Shown: piece after piece, positions 47,922 to 56,913 of the stretch | Position numbering within the stretch: position 1 is the first letter of the stretch | Layout of the letters: each line of letters begins with the position of its first letter | From: JBAJNN01 sp036881905 | GTDB lineage: Bacteria; Pseudomonadota; Alphaproteobacteria; Rhizobiales; Im1 | Length of the DNA stretch: 64,000 bases | NCBI GenBank assembly: GCA_036881905.1 | Contig: JBAJNN010000002.1 | Span: 73,318 to 137,317, forward strand | Direction of reading: 5' to 3' | Made by a program: the position numbers and the translations under genes | Notes under the pieces: generated by a model | The model's database searches: none | The model's input: only the letters and a program-made list of their open reading frames with translations | What the model was told of the DNA's origin: nothing

Positions 47922-48950
47922 CTAGCGCTGTGTGCGGGCTTGGGCCCGCCAGGCCGTTGGGCTCATGCCCGTGACGCGCGCGAACTCCCGGTTGAAATTG
48001 GACTTTGTCATGAAGCCACACGAAAACAGGATTTGCGTCACCGGCCGGTCGGTCTCACGCAACAGGCGGCAGGCCCCTCTGACCCGGCGATTGTTGACAT
48101 ATTGCGAGATGTTGACGCCATGCACCCGGTTGACGGCGTTGGAGACGGCCCTGGCCGGGACTGAGAGCCGCCGCGCCAGACGCCGCAGATTGAGTTCGGG
48201 ATCGAGATAGAGCTGTTTTTCGTCCATCAGGTGGTCAAGCGCGGCGGCAATCTCGTGGTCCTCGGCCAGCGGCGCGTCCCTCGGGCCGGCTCTCCACGGC
48301 TCCGCTTCGTCCGCCGCCGGTTCCTTCTCGCCCGTCTCCGATCCGGTCACGACGACGGCGAAGCCCAGCACCAGCAGAACGCCGGCGGTGGCGATCGAAA
48401 TGACTGCGGGCGCATGACGCCCGTTCAGCATTAGATCGATGCTGATGGCGAGGTCGGTCAAGGCCGAACCGATCAGCGCCAAGCCTGCCGCCTGCAACGC
48501 CCGGAACGAGCGCAGCGAGCCGTCGAGCCTCGAGGCGATAAGGCCGTCGGGACCATGGCGGGCAAACCACAGGAGGCAAAGCCCGTAGGCGGCGAATTCT
48601 CCGATCAGGAGAACGTCGATCGGATCACGCCAAAAAACCATCAGCGCGACGAGAGCGACCGGCGCCAGCGCATGCGGCCAGTCGGATATGCGCAGGCCCG
48701 GCCGTTCGCTCACCAAATCGCGGAAGGTCAGGTAAGACAACGGCGGGATCATGCTGGCGAAGAGACCGAGGAACGGCAGGAACGCCACCATGCCATAGCC
48801 CCAGCGCAGGCCGATCAGCACCGATTGGATGAAATAGACACCCAGCAGACATAAATACATGCGGTTGGCGCGCCGCTGTCCAGATGGGGCCGAGGCAAGC
48901 CTGATCAGGATCACCGCGAGCAGAAAGGAGACGACAAAGGACAGCGGCAC
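47922..48950 (-). CDS. Membrane-bound AraC-family transcriptional regulator
   Basis: The 342-residue protein has an N-terminal part with six or seven membrane helices (FVVSFLLAVILIRLA through AGVLLVLGFAVVVTG), an acidic linker, and a C-terminal AraC DNA-binding domain (LNLRRLARRLSVPARAVSNA; VTQILFSCGFMTKSNFNREF; TGMSPTAWRAQ). It starts at GTG. Such proteins sense signals at the inner membrane. It is markedly GC-rich with its divergent neighbour, unlike the A/T-rich debris on its left. Direct repeats between the two genes are probable operators. Confidence 0.88.
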   Translation of the reverse strand: MPLSFVVSFLLAVILIRLASAPSGQRRANRMYLCLLGVYFIQSVLIGLRWGYGMVAFLPFLGLFASMIPPLSYLTFRDLVSERPGLRISDWPHALAPVALVALMVFWRDPIDVLLIGEFAAYGLCLLWFARHGPDGLIASRLDGSLRSFRALQAAGLALIGSALTDLAISIDLMLNGRHAPAVISIATAGVLLVLGFAVVVTGSETGEKEPAADEAEPWRAGPRDAPLAEDHEIAAALDHLMDEKQLYLDPELNLRRLARRLSVPARAVSNAVNRVHGVNISQYVNNRRVRGACRLLRETDRPVTQILFSCGFMTKSNFNREFARVTGMSPTAWRAQARTQR

Positions 48951-49007
48951 AAAGATTATCGCACAAGGGGCTTTCGATTGAACATGCCGAACAGGATAGA
49001 CCGAAAT

Positions 49008-49043
49008 CGCGTTTTAGGTCGAACTCAAACGCGTTTTAGGTCG
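49008..49043. promoter_or_regulatory. Two 14-bp direct repeats, probable AraC-type operator
   Basis: CGCGTTTTAGGTCG occurs at 49008-49021 and again at 49030-49043, with starts 22 bases apart, about two helical turns. It lies between the divergent regulator and membrane-protein genes, where an AraC-family dimer would bind to control one or both. Confidence 0.65.
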
Positions 49044-49109
49044 CAGTTTTTTCGCCTTGTCCCAAATTGCGGGCATCAGTAATGCATGATCCGAACAAGG
49101 AAAATCGTC

Positions 49110-50048
49110 ATGAAAAAACGTCACATCCTCTATGCCGTCGGCGGTGCGCTTCTCGCCTTCGTCGCCCTTCCGGTCGCCTTCTTCGTCCTTCCAGTCGCCG
49201 CCGGGGTCTTATGGATCGCCATCGCCGGCGCCGCGGTTGTCGCCTTCGTGGGCTTTTCACTTGCCATTTGCGGCTTCTCACTCGCCACCGGGGCAGTGAT
49301 CGCCATCGGCGGCGGCGTTCTTATCGCTTCCGTCATACTCGATCCCATCATCGACGCCGCCATCTCCCGATACAGTCTCAACGCCGGTTACGGCCAAACG
49401 CTCGATCTTGCAAGAGTTGAGCGGATCGAGGTCAACGGGCAGGGGGCAAACTTGCGTATTTCGGCAAAAACAAGTGCGCCGTTTACCGCCGAGCTGGAAA
49501 GCCGCCGCCATGGCTGGGGCGCACTGTGGCGCTCGGTCTGGGCGGGCGACGTCTGCGCCGGCGGCACAAGCATACGTATCGACGGCGCCACGCTCAAGGT
49601 CGATGTCGGCCGCTCCTGGCCACGCAGCTGGTGGTGGGATTGGTCCGACTGGTCGGACTGCACGGCGACGCTGACGGCCAACCTGCCGCCGCGGGCTTTC
49701 GTAAAAATTGATCAGGACGCCTCTAAAGCCGTTCTCGCCGGCGACTTTTCGACGGTCGAGGTCAACAGCACCGCCGGCGACGTGGCGATCGACGGCCATG
49801 TCGACGTCTTGTCGCTTAGTGGCGCTGCGCTGCGCGCCCGGGTGGTCTACGAGAAGGTCATGAATGATGAGAACATCGTCATTTCCGGAAAAATGCTCGA
49901 CGCGAGCCTGCGCTTCATGATGGCGACACCGATCAGCTATAGGATCGAGTCCACCATGTCCTACGTCGACAGCCGTCTGCCGAACACGCCCGGCGCCAAG
50001 CCGGCGATCCGCATTCGCGGCGACATGGTCCATGTCGTCATCGAATAA
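49110..50048 (+). CDS. Membrane-anchored protein with beta-helix-like (DUF4097-type) exterior domain
   Basis: The 312-residue protein starts at ATG 49110 (AAGGA site). It has three hydrophobic N-terminal segments (YAVGGALLAFVALPVAFFVL; VLWIAIAGAAVVAFVGFSLA; TGAVIAIGGGVLIASVIL). A soluble part follows with repeated short beta-strand pattern (VERIEVNGQGANLRISAKTS; VEVNSTAGDVAIDGHVDVLS) like putative auto-transporter adhesin-head proteins. A Trp-rich patch (SWWWDWSDWSD) is notable. Function unknown; likely regulated by the divergent AraC-type protein. Confidence 0.75.
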   Translation: MKKRHILYAVGGALLAFVALPVAFFVLPVAAGVLWIAIAGAAVVAFVGFSLAICGFSLATGAVIAIGGGVLIASVILDPIIDAAISRYSLNAGYGQTLDLARVERIEVNGQGANLRISAKTSAPFTAELESRRHGWGALWRSVWAGDVCAGGTSIRIDGATLKVDVGRSWPRSWWWDWSDWSDCTATLTANLPPRAFVKIDQDASKAVLAGDFSTVEVNSTAGDVAIDGHVDVLSLSGAALRARVVYEKVMNDENIVISGKMLDASLRFMMATPISYRIESTMSYVDSRLPNTPGAKPAIRIRGDMVHVVIE

Positions 50049-50777
50049 GGGAAGGGCTTAAATCCTCAACCCCATCATCGCGAGGTTGAGCCAGCGTTTG
50101 AACTTGACGCCGACCCCGCTTCGTGAATTCCGACCGGCTGGAAGTCGGGTTTTTCATGCGGTATAATCGACGCAGTACAGCTCCGTCTGGAGGTGATGAT
50201 TGCCAAAATCAAGCAAAACGTTATTCCAGATTGTGGTCGTGGCTTGACGGCATAAGAGACCATCCGACCGATCAAGAGGATTTCGACGCCTTAGGCGCGA
50301 TCGGCTTTGATATTTGGGTCCTACGCCGTTCGCGCCTCGTAAATCGCCAAGCACGGCTCCATTATGTCGGGAATTCTCATCGACCGTTAGCATGAAGTCG
50401 TGCATTTTTATCGTGGGATATAGGGTTGGTTTTTCCGGCTCGCCTGCCATGATCTTCGCCGAGCCACTTGACCGAAAATTCCTTGTCCTTAACAATCGCC
50501 GAGGGCGGAACCAAGCGCCGCCAAGAAAGGATTTAAACGGTGCAATTCATGATACCGACGAAAATGCCGTCATTGTGTGCGCCGACACGATGTCACAACC
50601 GGCGTGTCGCGGGGGACGCACAGACGCTCCCCTACCGCTCCCCCGTGAAATCATCGTCGATAATGATTTTTATCAATATCGGTCCCTAGAGTGCGAGCAT
50701 TCCTTGGCCGACCATGTCATACCATGGCTGAATGCGAGCGGGAGGTTAGGAGTCCTTAGAAACCGGGGATGTTCATT
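50049..50777. other. Region without a recognised gene
   Basis: About 730 bases. Open frames exist (for instance 50314-50784 on the plus strand) but have no family match, no good ribosome-binding site and no coding-like composition. The stretch leads into a pseudogene, so it may be decayed DNA. Confidence 0.5.
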
Positions 50778-52043
50778 ATGCTGAAAGATTATCATTTCAT
50801 CAACGGCTGCTGGGTCGGCTCGCCCGAGACCATGGACAATGGCGATCCGAGCGAGGTTGCTTTCGCGCAAGCCTCTCCGGTACAGATTGACGAGGCCTGC
50901 AAGGCCGCGCGAGCGGATTTTTCGCGCACCATCGCCAAAGAAATCGAGGTGTTGGGCGACGAGATCACCCGAAGCGCGTCTGGTCGGCGAGAAGGGGCGG
51001 ACAACGGGCCAGCTGCGCATGTTTGCCGGATTGATCGAGACAGATGACTATCTTGATGCCCGTATTGAGAAAGCCTTTCCGGATCGCACGCCGCAGCCGG
51101 ATTTGCGTCTGACGCATCGGGCCATCGCCACATGCGCAGTGCCCAAAGCCAGCTTTTAGCTGCTGCAGGGAGCCAGTCACGATATTGGCGCGGCCCTTGT
51201 CAGCCATCGCGAGGTCGGGGCTGTTGGTTTCACCGGCTCCCTCGCCGGTGGACGCACGCTTTATAAGCTGTGCCATTCCCCTGCGGTCCCCATTCCCTTT
51301 TATAGTGATCTTGGCTCGATCAATCCGGTTTTCTGCCTGCTCTCGGCCATGGCGGCGCGTGCGGACAGGATCGGCGCCGGTTGGGCTAAGCCTTTAACTA
51401 TGGGCGCCGGACAGTTTTGCACAAACCCCGGTGTTCTGATTGCCGTCAGGGGCAATGATCTTGACTCTCTGCAAACGGCAGCCGTCTCCGCCCTTGATGA
51501 AATCGATGCCCAAAAGATGCTAACCGACGCGATTTAGCGACCTATGTGGATGGCGTCGATCAGTTGGCTAAACGCGCAGAACAGCTGACCACTTGTCAAC
51601 ACCTCGATTGGCCGCGCATGGCGCGTCCGGCCTTGTTTCGGGTCGATGCGCAAACATGGATGACCCCCCCCCCGATCTCCAGCACGAAGTCTTCGACCCC
51701 GCTGGAATCATTGTCGAATGCGGCGATACTGGCCAGATGCTTCAACTGGCCGAAAATCTTGCCGGACAGTTGACCGCAACCTTGCATCTGGAAAAGACCG
51801 ATCATGCCCTAGCCGCCGAGCTCACCGTTATTTTGGAAGGAAAGGCCAGGCGTCTTTTGTGCAACGGTTTTTCGACCGGCGTCGAAGTCTGTTCGGCCAT
51901 GATGCATGGCGGGCCTTATCCGGCCAGCACCGATATCCGCGCGACATCGGGTCGGCACGCTTGCCATCGCCTATCAGGATTTTCCAAAAACGCTTCTGCA
52001 TCGCGAAATTCACTGCCTGCCTGAAGATGCAACGGCCTCGTGA
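50778..52043 (+). pseudogene. Alpha-ketoglutaric-semialdehyde-type aldehyde dehydrogenase, several frameshifts and an internal deletion
   Basis: ATG 50778 (MLKDYHFINGCWVG) begins a readable N-terminus, then GEKGRTTGQLRMFAGLIE in another frame and LLQGASHDIGAALVSHREVG in frame after a stop. The NAD-binding segment that should precede it is missing. The catalytic cysteine region GAGQFCTNPGVLIAV and the terminal NGFSTGVEVCSAMMHGGPYP, then VGTLAIAYQDFPKTLL, are in three frames. The best family match by motifs is 2,5-dioxovalerate dehydrogenase. Not functional. Confidence 0.88.
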
Positions 52044-52213
52044 AAGTCACACGGGATATGATGCGCCACCAATCCATGAGTTGAGACAAAATAGGAGTAT
52101 CTCTTGGAAGATAAGGCGTATTGAAAAATCGGATCGCTATTGTCGGGAGGCTAGATGCTTTGGCGCAATTTCCCCGCCCACGGAATTGGCGATGAACGGA
52201 AAGTGTCGTTGAA

Positions 52214-52590
52214 ATGAGTGGCGTTTCGCTGCGTGAGGTCATCAAGGCTTACGGGCGCGTTACGATCATTCCCGGTCTTGATTTAATGTCGCTGAAGGCG
52301 AGTTCGTGGTGTTCGTTGGCCCTTCCGGCTGCGGCAAATCCACGATATTGCGCATGATCGCCGGTCTGGAACAGGTAACGAGCGGTCGGATTTTCATTGC
52401 TGGCCGGGATGTGACCGAAGAATGCCCGAAAGCGCGTGACATCGCCATGGTCTTTCAGTCTTATGCGCTCTATCCGCATATGAATGTGGCCGACACCATG
52501 TCCTTTGTCCTCAAACTGGCCAGTGCTTCCAGGACCCTGATCGACAAACGGGTCTGCGCGCGGCCCACGCGCAAATACTGGACAAGCTGA
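52214..52590 (+). pseudogene. Sugar-type (UgpC/MalK-like) ABC ATPase, frameshifted and truncated
   Basis: ATG 52214 (MSGVSLREVIKAYG) shifts frame near 52283 to VFVGPSGCGKSTILRMIAGL (Walker A), then ECPKARDIAMVFQSYALYPH (Q-loop), and dies near LASASRTLIDKR before the ABC signature. It probably once belonged with the permease wreck at 56125, 3.5 kb away. Confidence 0.85.
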
Positions 52591-52931
52591 GGAACACGCT
52601 GCAATCCGAGATATCCGGTTCGGACGAGCGCTGGATTCGCGATGGTGAAATCGTCGGCGAGGAGGGGTGGTAATTCCACCCCGGTCCCAATCGGGAGCCG
52701 TCGCTGACCAGAGGCCATCAATGGCCGGTTCCTCCCATCAATCCAAAAGGCGATATGAATTTTTCCCCGAAGCTCGGGCGCCGCGCGAAACGAAAACCGA
52801 TTCACCGGGAAAATAACATCAGGATTTTTCTTGACAGCGATTTTTTGGCGTGCTGTTATCTGCCTATAAAAAAATAGAAAGTATTTCGCCAATCTGGAAT
52901 CAGGTTCGGGGTCAGGAGGGTTTGCTCCGAC
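52591..52931. other. Junction region with promoter, no intact gene
   Basis: The first part has remnants of the ATPase reading frame. The second part carries the strong promoter at 52831-52859 for the oxidase operon. An antisense frame of about 200 codons spans it but has no family similarity. Confidence 0.6.
52831..52859 (+). promoter_or_regulatory. Sigma70-type promoter for the diiron oxidase operon
   Basis: Consensus TTGACA (52831-52836), a 17-base spacer and TGTTAT (52854-52859) precede the truncated FAD gene and the operon at 53056. Confidence 0.65.
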
Positions 52932-53045
52932 ATGAAACACATCGGAACATTGGACATTGCTATCGTCGGAGGGTCTGTTTCCAGCTATATTTGCGCAAGT
53001 TTGTTGGTATGCAGCGGTCATCAGGTTACTATTTATGATCATTAA
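52932..53045 (+). pseudogene. Truncated FAD-dependent oxidoreductase N-terminus (37 codons)
   Basis: ATG 52932 reads MKHIGTLDIAIVGGSVSSYI, then CASLLVCSGHQVTIYDH and a stop. This is the first beta-alpha-beta unit of a flavin monooxygenase-type Rossmann fold (GGSVSS for GGGxxG). The stop falls exactly 10 bases before the next gene's ATG with its ribosome-binding site, so the body of the gene has been deleted. It could still act as a leader peptide. Confidence 0.55.
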
Positions 53046-53055
53046 AGAGGTGGTT

Positions 53056-54141
53056 ATGATTTCACATCTTCTAAATTGCAAATTATTTGAAAATCTTGAG
53101 TTGCCGGCCCAAATTGCGCATTTGATTTTGCCACGTCAGCCGCGGGAAGACGGTTCACTCGTCGCGATTGCCGTTTATGATCTGGCAAATGTCATTGAAG
53201 ATTTGGGCCGTCGGGCATTGGAAGGTAATAAGGAGGCGCAGTTCGAACTTCATGCCGCCCTGTTCCTGATCAACGAATTGGAAATCACTGCACCAACACC
53301 TGGTGGACATGGATACCAGTTCGATTTTGCTTTCATTATGATCCGCCGTCGCCTGGAGGATTGGGCAGACAAGATCGAGCAGCGGCGTTTGCCCGAGACC
53401 ATTTCAGACATGGATCCGGATAAGACAGTCAATGAAATTATTCGTATTTGGAAGGCGCAATTGGGCGCCAGCCACCCGATTTTCGACTATGTCGAACATG
53501 AAGCCGGTCGGGATGCTGTGCTGGAGTATCTGCGCAGTGACTATCTGCTTAATATCCGGTTTTATGACTTGGTGGTCTATTCCCTTATCGGTATTGAGGA
53601 GGAGATTAGGTTCGAGGTGGCCCACAATCTGTGGGATGAGGTCGGCCAAGGTAACCCTGCAAACACACATGTGCAGCTTTATAAGGATATGCTCGCTAGT
53701 GAAGGAATTGTCGTGGACCATTGGGAGCTATGCGAACATCTGTCTTGGCAGGGGCTCGCCGGGTACAATCTGATGATGCGCCACGGGCTGAACAAATCCC
53801 GTTACTTCGAGGCTCTCGGCTCGTTAGCAGTGACCGAGCTGGCGGATCCGTATCAGTACAGAAAATTTGTCGCTGGTTGCCGTCGTGTCGGGGTCGGCAC
53901 CGCAAACCCGGCCGGGCTCAGCTATTATGAGGAACATATTTCTGTTGACGTGCTGCATGGTCAGGGGTGGTTGGAAAACGTTATTCGTCCGCAGGTCAAG
54001 CATCATCCCAAAGCGTCGTCGCTGATTTTGTCTGGAGCGTATCAACGCCTGAATACTGCTTTGGATTACTGGGATGATTTATTGCAAAGGATGCGACGCA
54101 TTGATGCCGCCGCGTCGATTGCGAGGCGGAAGGTATCATGA
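53056..54141 (+). CDS. Haem-oxygenase-like diiron oxidase (iron-containing redox enzyme family)
   Basis: The 361-residue protein starts at ATG 53056 with an AGAGGT site. The helical core holds probable iron ligands: Glu195 and His205 ten residues apart (WDEVGQGNPANTH), Glu261, and the pattern H294-x3-D298-x2-H301 (EEHISVDVLHGQGW). This matches the HDO superfamily, whose members include N-oxygenases (SznF type), decarboxylases and C-C cleaving oxidases in natural-product pathways. It also resembles PqqC. The substrate is unknown. Its stop overlaps the EamA start (ATGA). Confidence 0.88.
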   Translation: MISHLLNCKLFENLELPAQIAHLILPRQPREDGSLVAIAVYDLANVIEDLGRRALEGNKEAQFELHAALFLINELEITAPTPGGHGYQFDFAFIMIRRRLEDWADKIEQRRLPETISDMDPDKTVNEIIRIWKAQLGASHPIFDYVEHEAGRDAVLEYLRSDYLLNIRFYDLVVYSLIGIEEEIRFEVAHNLWDEVGQGNPANTHVQLYKDMLASEGIVVDHWELCEHLSWQGLAGYNLMMRHGLNKSRYFEALGSLAVTELADPYQYRKFVAGCRRVGVGTANPAGLSYYEEHISVDVLHGQGWLENVIRPQVKHHPKASSLILSGAYQRLNTALDYWDDLLQRMRRIDAAASIARRKVS

Positions 54142-55079
54142 CACAAACTTTGCAACCTGGCACCATTTTGATCGTCGCTACCGCCCCGCTTTGCTGGGCG
54201 GGGAACTTCGTTCTTGCCCGACATTTGGGGGGGGAAGTGCCACCCATCCAGCTTAATTTCTGTCGCTGGCTTTTGGCCGGGATAATACTGACGCCATTCG
54301 CTTGGCGCGCGCGCGCGGCGGTGGTATCGGCGGTTCGTTCCCATTGGCGCGTCTTCGCTCGGCAGGCGCTTTGCGGCGTAGCACTCTATCACTGTCTGGT
54401 TTACTATGCATTAACGCTGACCGGAGCGATCAATGCCACTTTGATCAACTCCATGGTTCCGGTGCTGATCCCGTTGATCGCATTTGTCGCATTCGGCAAG
54501 AGCGTATCCAAACGAAGTTGGGTGGCCGTCGCCATCTCGACCCTTGGCGTGTTGTTGGTTGTGACGCGCGGGGAACTTGGCAATCTCGCCGGGCTGGCAT
54601 TCAATATTGGTGACTTGATGATGTTTGCCGCTGCCATGACGTGGGCTACCTATACTTTGTTGCTGGGACAGAAACCTGGAGAATTGAGCGGACCTCCATT
54701 CCTGTGGGTACTCTGCTTGTTCGGCGTCGCGATGCTGACTCCGTTCTACGCATGGGACCTGGCAACGAACGGTTTTTTCGCCCAAACAGCAGAAAACTGG
54801 TTGTCAGTCTGCTATGTGGCGGTTTTTGCAAGCGTGGTGGCGTTTCTGGCTTGGAACCACGGCGCCGCGCGAATGGCGCCGGCAAAGCTGGGCATGTTCG
54901 CCCATCTTATCCCTGTCTTCGGGGTGATTATGGCTACCGTTTTACTAAACGAACGGTTCCTGCTTTCGCATGGCATCGGTATGGCGCTGATTGCGGGCGG
55001 CCTTTGGATTGCTTTCCATGGCATGACTTCAAAGGCTTCGCCACAAATCGCAACCAAAGAGGGAAAGCCCAGATGTTGA
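54138..55079 (+). CDS. DMT-superfamily (EamA) exporter
   Basis: The 313-residue membrane protein has ten hydrophobic helices in two EamA repeats (AGNFVLARHLGGEVPPIQLN; GAINATLINSMVPVLIPLIA; WNHGAARMAPAKLGMFAHLI). EamA proteins export amino acids and metabolites or take up small polar solutes. Placed between two iron oxygenases and coupled to both, it probably exports the modified amino acid product or imports its precursor. Confidence 0.88.
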   Translation: MTQTLQPGTILIVATAPLCWAGNFVLARHLGGEVPPIQLNFCRWLLAGIILTPFAWRARAAVVSAVRSHWRVFARQALCGVALYHCLVYYALTLTGAINATLINSMVPVLIPLIAFVAFGKSVSKRSWVAVAISTLGVLLVVTRGELGNLAGLAFNIGDLMMFAAAMTWATYTLLLGQKPGELSGPPFLWVLCLFGVAMLTPFYAWDLATNGFFAQTAENWLSVCYVAVFASVVAFLAWNHGAARMAPAKLGMFAHLIPVFGVIMATVLLNERFLLSHGIGMALIAGGLWIAFHGMTSKASPQIATKEGKPRC

Positions 55080-56089
55080 ACGAGACTAAGAATTCCGCAG
55101 GGGCGTTCGGGGCGGGTGGTGACTTGAACGAGATAGACCGTGCTAACCTATTGAAGCAATTGGGGGCAGTCCAGACAAATCCCTATCAAGCGCCCGGTGA
55201 GTTCACCCGGGAGGTGTTATCGCTGGACGGTCCCGCTGGCCGGTTTTCGGACCAGTTGGCCGAGCGCGTGTTATCGACGGATCTTTCCCTGGACCCTGTG
55301 ATCCATTTAAAAAACTTGCCCGTTGAGGAGACGTTACCGGTTTTCGGTCACGATGATCCCGTAGCTGAAAAGTACGCAAAGAAGAAGAGTTTTGTAACCG
55401 AAGCTCTGTTAACGCTGGCTGCCAAGGCAACTGATAGCGTAATTTTTGGTTATGCGTCGATCAGCGGCGGGGATTTGTATCACGACATTTATCTGAAGGA
55501 AGACCTTAGAGATACCCCGTCGCAAAAGTCCATGGTATCGTTCGGCTTTCACTGCGATATGGGGTTCAAGAGCAATCGTCCGGACTGGGCTAATTTGGTG
55601 TGTCTGCGAAGTTCAGCCGCAAATATTGTTTCCACTTCGATTTGTCGTAGCATAGATATTTTAACTCAATTGGACGAAACGTCGCTTAAAATTCTTTCGG
55701 AGGCTTCATTCTTCACACCAGAAGAGGTGATATCAAGCAGGAGAGCAAGTAATTTATCAAGAAAGCCACCTGTCCCCGTTTATTTGCCTGATAGGCCGTG
55801 GAAGTTTGAATATTTCGAAAAACGTACCGAAGCTGTTACGAAAGAAGGGGCGGGGGCGCTGGAAGTGTTGTCTGCTCTTTGTCGACGCTATAGTCGTCTA
55901 TTGGTCCTGAAGCCAGGAGACCTTGCACTAGTGAGCAACAATAACTGTTTGCATTGCCGTGACGTGATTAGCGTTTCCGATGAGGAAGCTCACCGAAAAC
56001 GCTGGCTGATAAAAACCTATAATTGTGCATCGGAGCGCCTCTCCAGACTTGAGCTTTTAAGCGACCGTTTCATGGTTGTTGATGAGTAA
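55073..56089 (+). CDS. Fe(II)/2-oxoglutarate oxygenase, clavaminate synthase/TauD-like
   Basis: The 338-residue enzyme starts at ATG 55073, inside the EamA stop. The iron-binding triad is His160, Asp162 (FGFHCDMGF) and His294 (NNCLHCRDV), with the 2-oxoglutarate-binding Arg at 308 or 310 (HRKRWLIKTY). The layout (long N-terminus, HxD, late His then Arg) suits clavaminate synthase/VioC-like enzymes that hydroxylate free or protein-bound amino acids such as Arg or Asn. The substrate is unknown. It completes the operon. Confidence 0.87.
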   Translation: MLNETKNSAGAFGAGGDLNEIDRANLLKQLGAVQTNPYQAPGEFTREVLSLDGPAGRFSDQLAERVLSTDLSLDPVIHLKNLPVEETLPVFGHDDPVAEKYAKKKSFVTEALLTLAAKATDSVIFGYASISGGDLYHDIYLKEDLRDTPSQKSMVSFGFHCDMGFKSNRPDWANLVCLRSSAANIVSTSICRSIDILTQLDETSLKILSEASFFTPEEVISSRRASNLSRKPPVPVYLPDRPWKFEYFEKRTEAVTKEGAGALEVLSALCRRYSRLLVLKPGDLALVSNNNCLHCRDVISVSDEEAHRKRWLIKTYNCASERLSRLELLSDRFMVVDE

Positions 56090-56124
56090 GGCGGTTAGCG
56101 ATAATGTTGCCATTACGCGGCTCT

Positions 56125-56910
56125 TATCGTTTTGTTGGCTTTCGCACTGGCGCCAATTTGGGTGATGGTTGCCACATCGTTTAAGAATGACGTTCTGGTT
56201 CAGAGCGCAACGCCATTATGGTTCTTGTTCTACCCAACGATGGAAACTATGACGACATCCTGGGCCCGGGCAAATTCGACCGCTATCTCGTCGATTCGCT
56301 CAGTGTCGCCGTCTCTTCGACCATCATAACCCTGTTTACCGCCGGTCTTTGCGCCTATGCGCTGGCCTGGTTCGATTTTAAGAGCCGCATATAGCTGGCC
56401 AAGACCACCTTGTTGGCGTGTATGGCGCCGCCCCCTGCTCTGGCCGGTTCCGGCTTTCACCTTCGTGATGCTGAGCGGCGTCAGAAACGATCTGGCGGTT
56501 CTGACCTTCTTTTACACCGCATTGACTCTGCCCTTCGTCATCTGGCTGCTCTTCGGCCTTTACAAACAGATTCCGGTCGAGCTGGAAGAGGCCGCGATCG
56601 TCGATTGGGCGTCCCCGGTTGCAAATTTTCTCTCGCGTGCTGTTGCCGCTGATGAAGTCCTTCTATGCCGTGGCGGCGATGTTCACCTTCCCCATCGCCT
56701 GGAACGAATTTATCCTCGCCCTATTGCTGACCGGGAGGAAAACCGGAACACTGCCGGTCGCGGCCACCGGGTTTCTCACCGATACCGGCGTCGAATGGGA
56801 GCGCATCATGGCGATGGGAACGCTGATCGTGATCCCACCCTTGCTGTTCAACTTTCTTTGCCACCCGCCAGATCATAAGGGGAATGACGGCCGGGGCCGT
56901 CAAGGGTTGA
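56125..56910 (+). pseudogene. Sugar ABC transporter permease (MalG/UgpE-like), about five frameshifts
   Basis: Coding pieces in alternating frames read APIWVMVATSFKNDVLVQSA, LVDSLSVAVSSTIITLFTAG, VMLSGVRNDLAVLTFFYTAL, VELEEAAIVD (EAA loop), LPLMKSFYAVAAMFTFPIAW, then LPVAATGFLTDTGVEWERIM and finally FFATRQIIRGMTAGAVKG to the stop at 56910. The order shows an entire permease gene in decay. It matches the ATPase remnant at 52214, and the oxidase operon sits between them. Confidence 0.88.
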
Positions 56911-56913
56911 TCC

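Noticed and set aside
48235..48579. 114-codon minus-strand frame in an alternative frame
   Set aside because: Shadow of the AraC-type regulator gene in GC-rich DNA.
50314..50784. 156-codon plus-strand frame
   Set aside because: No family or start signal; composition not coding-like; it runs into the aldehyde dehydrogenase remnant.
52470..53081. 203-codon minus-strand frame
   Set aside because: It spans a pseudogene end and the operon promoter, has no family similarity and no ribosome-binding site.
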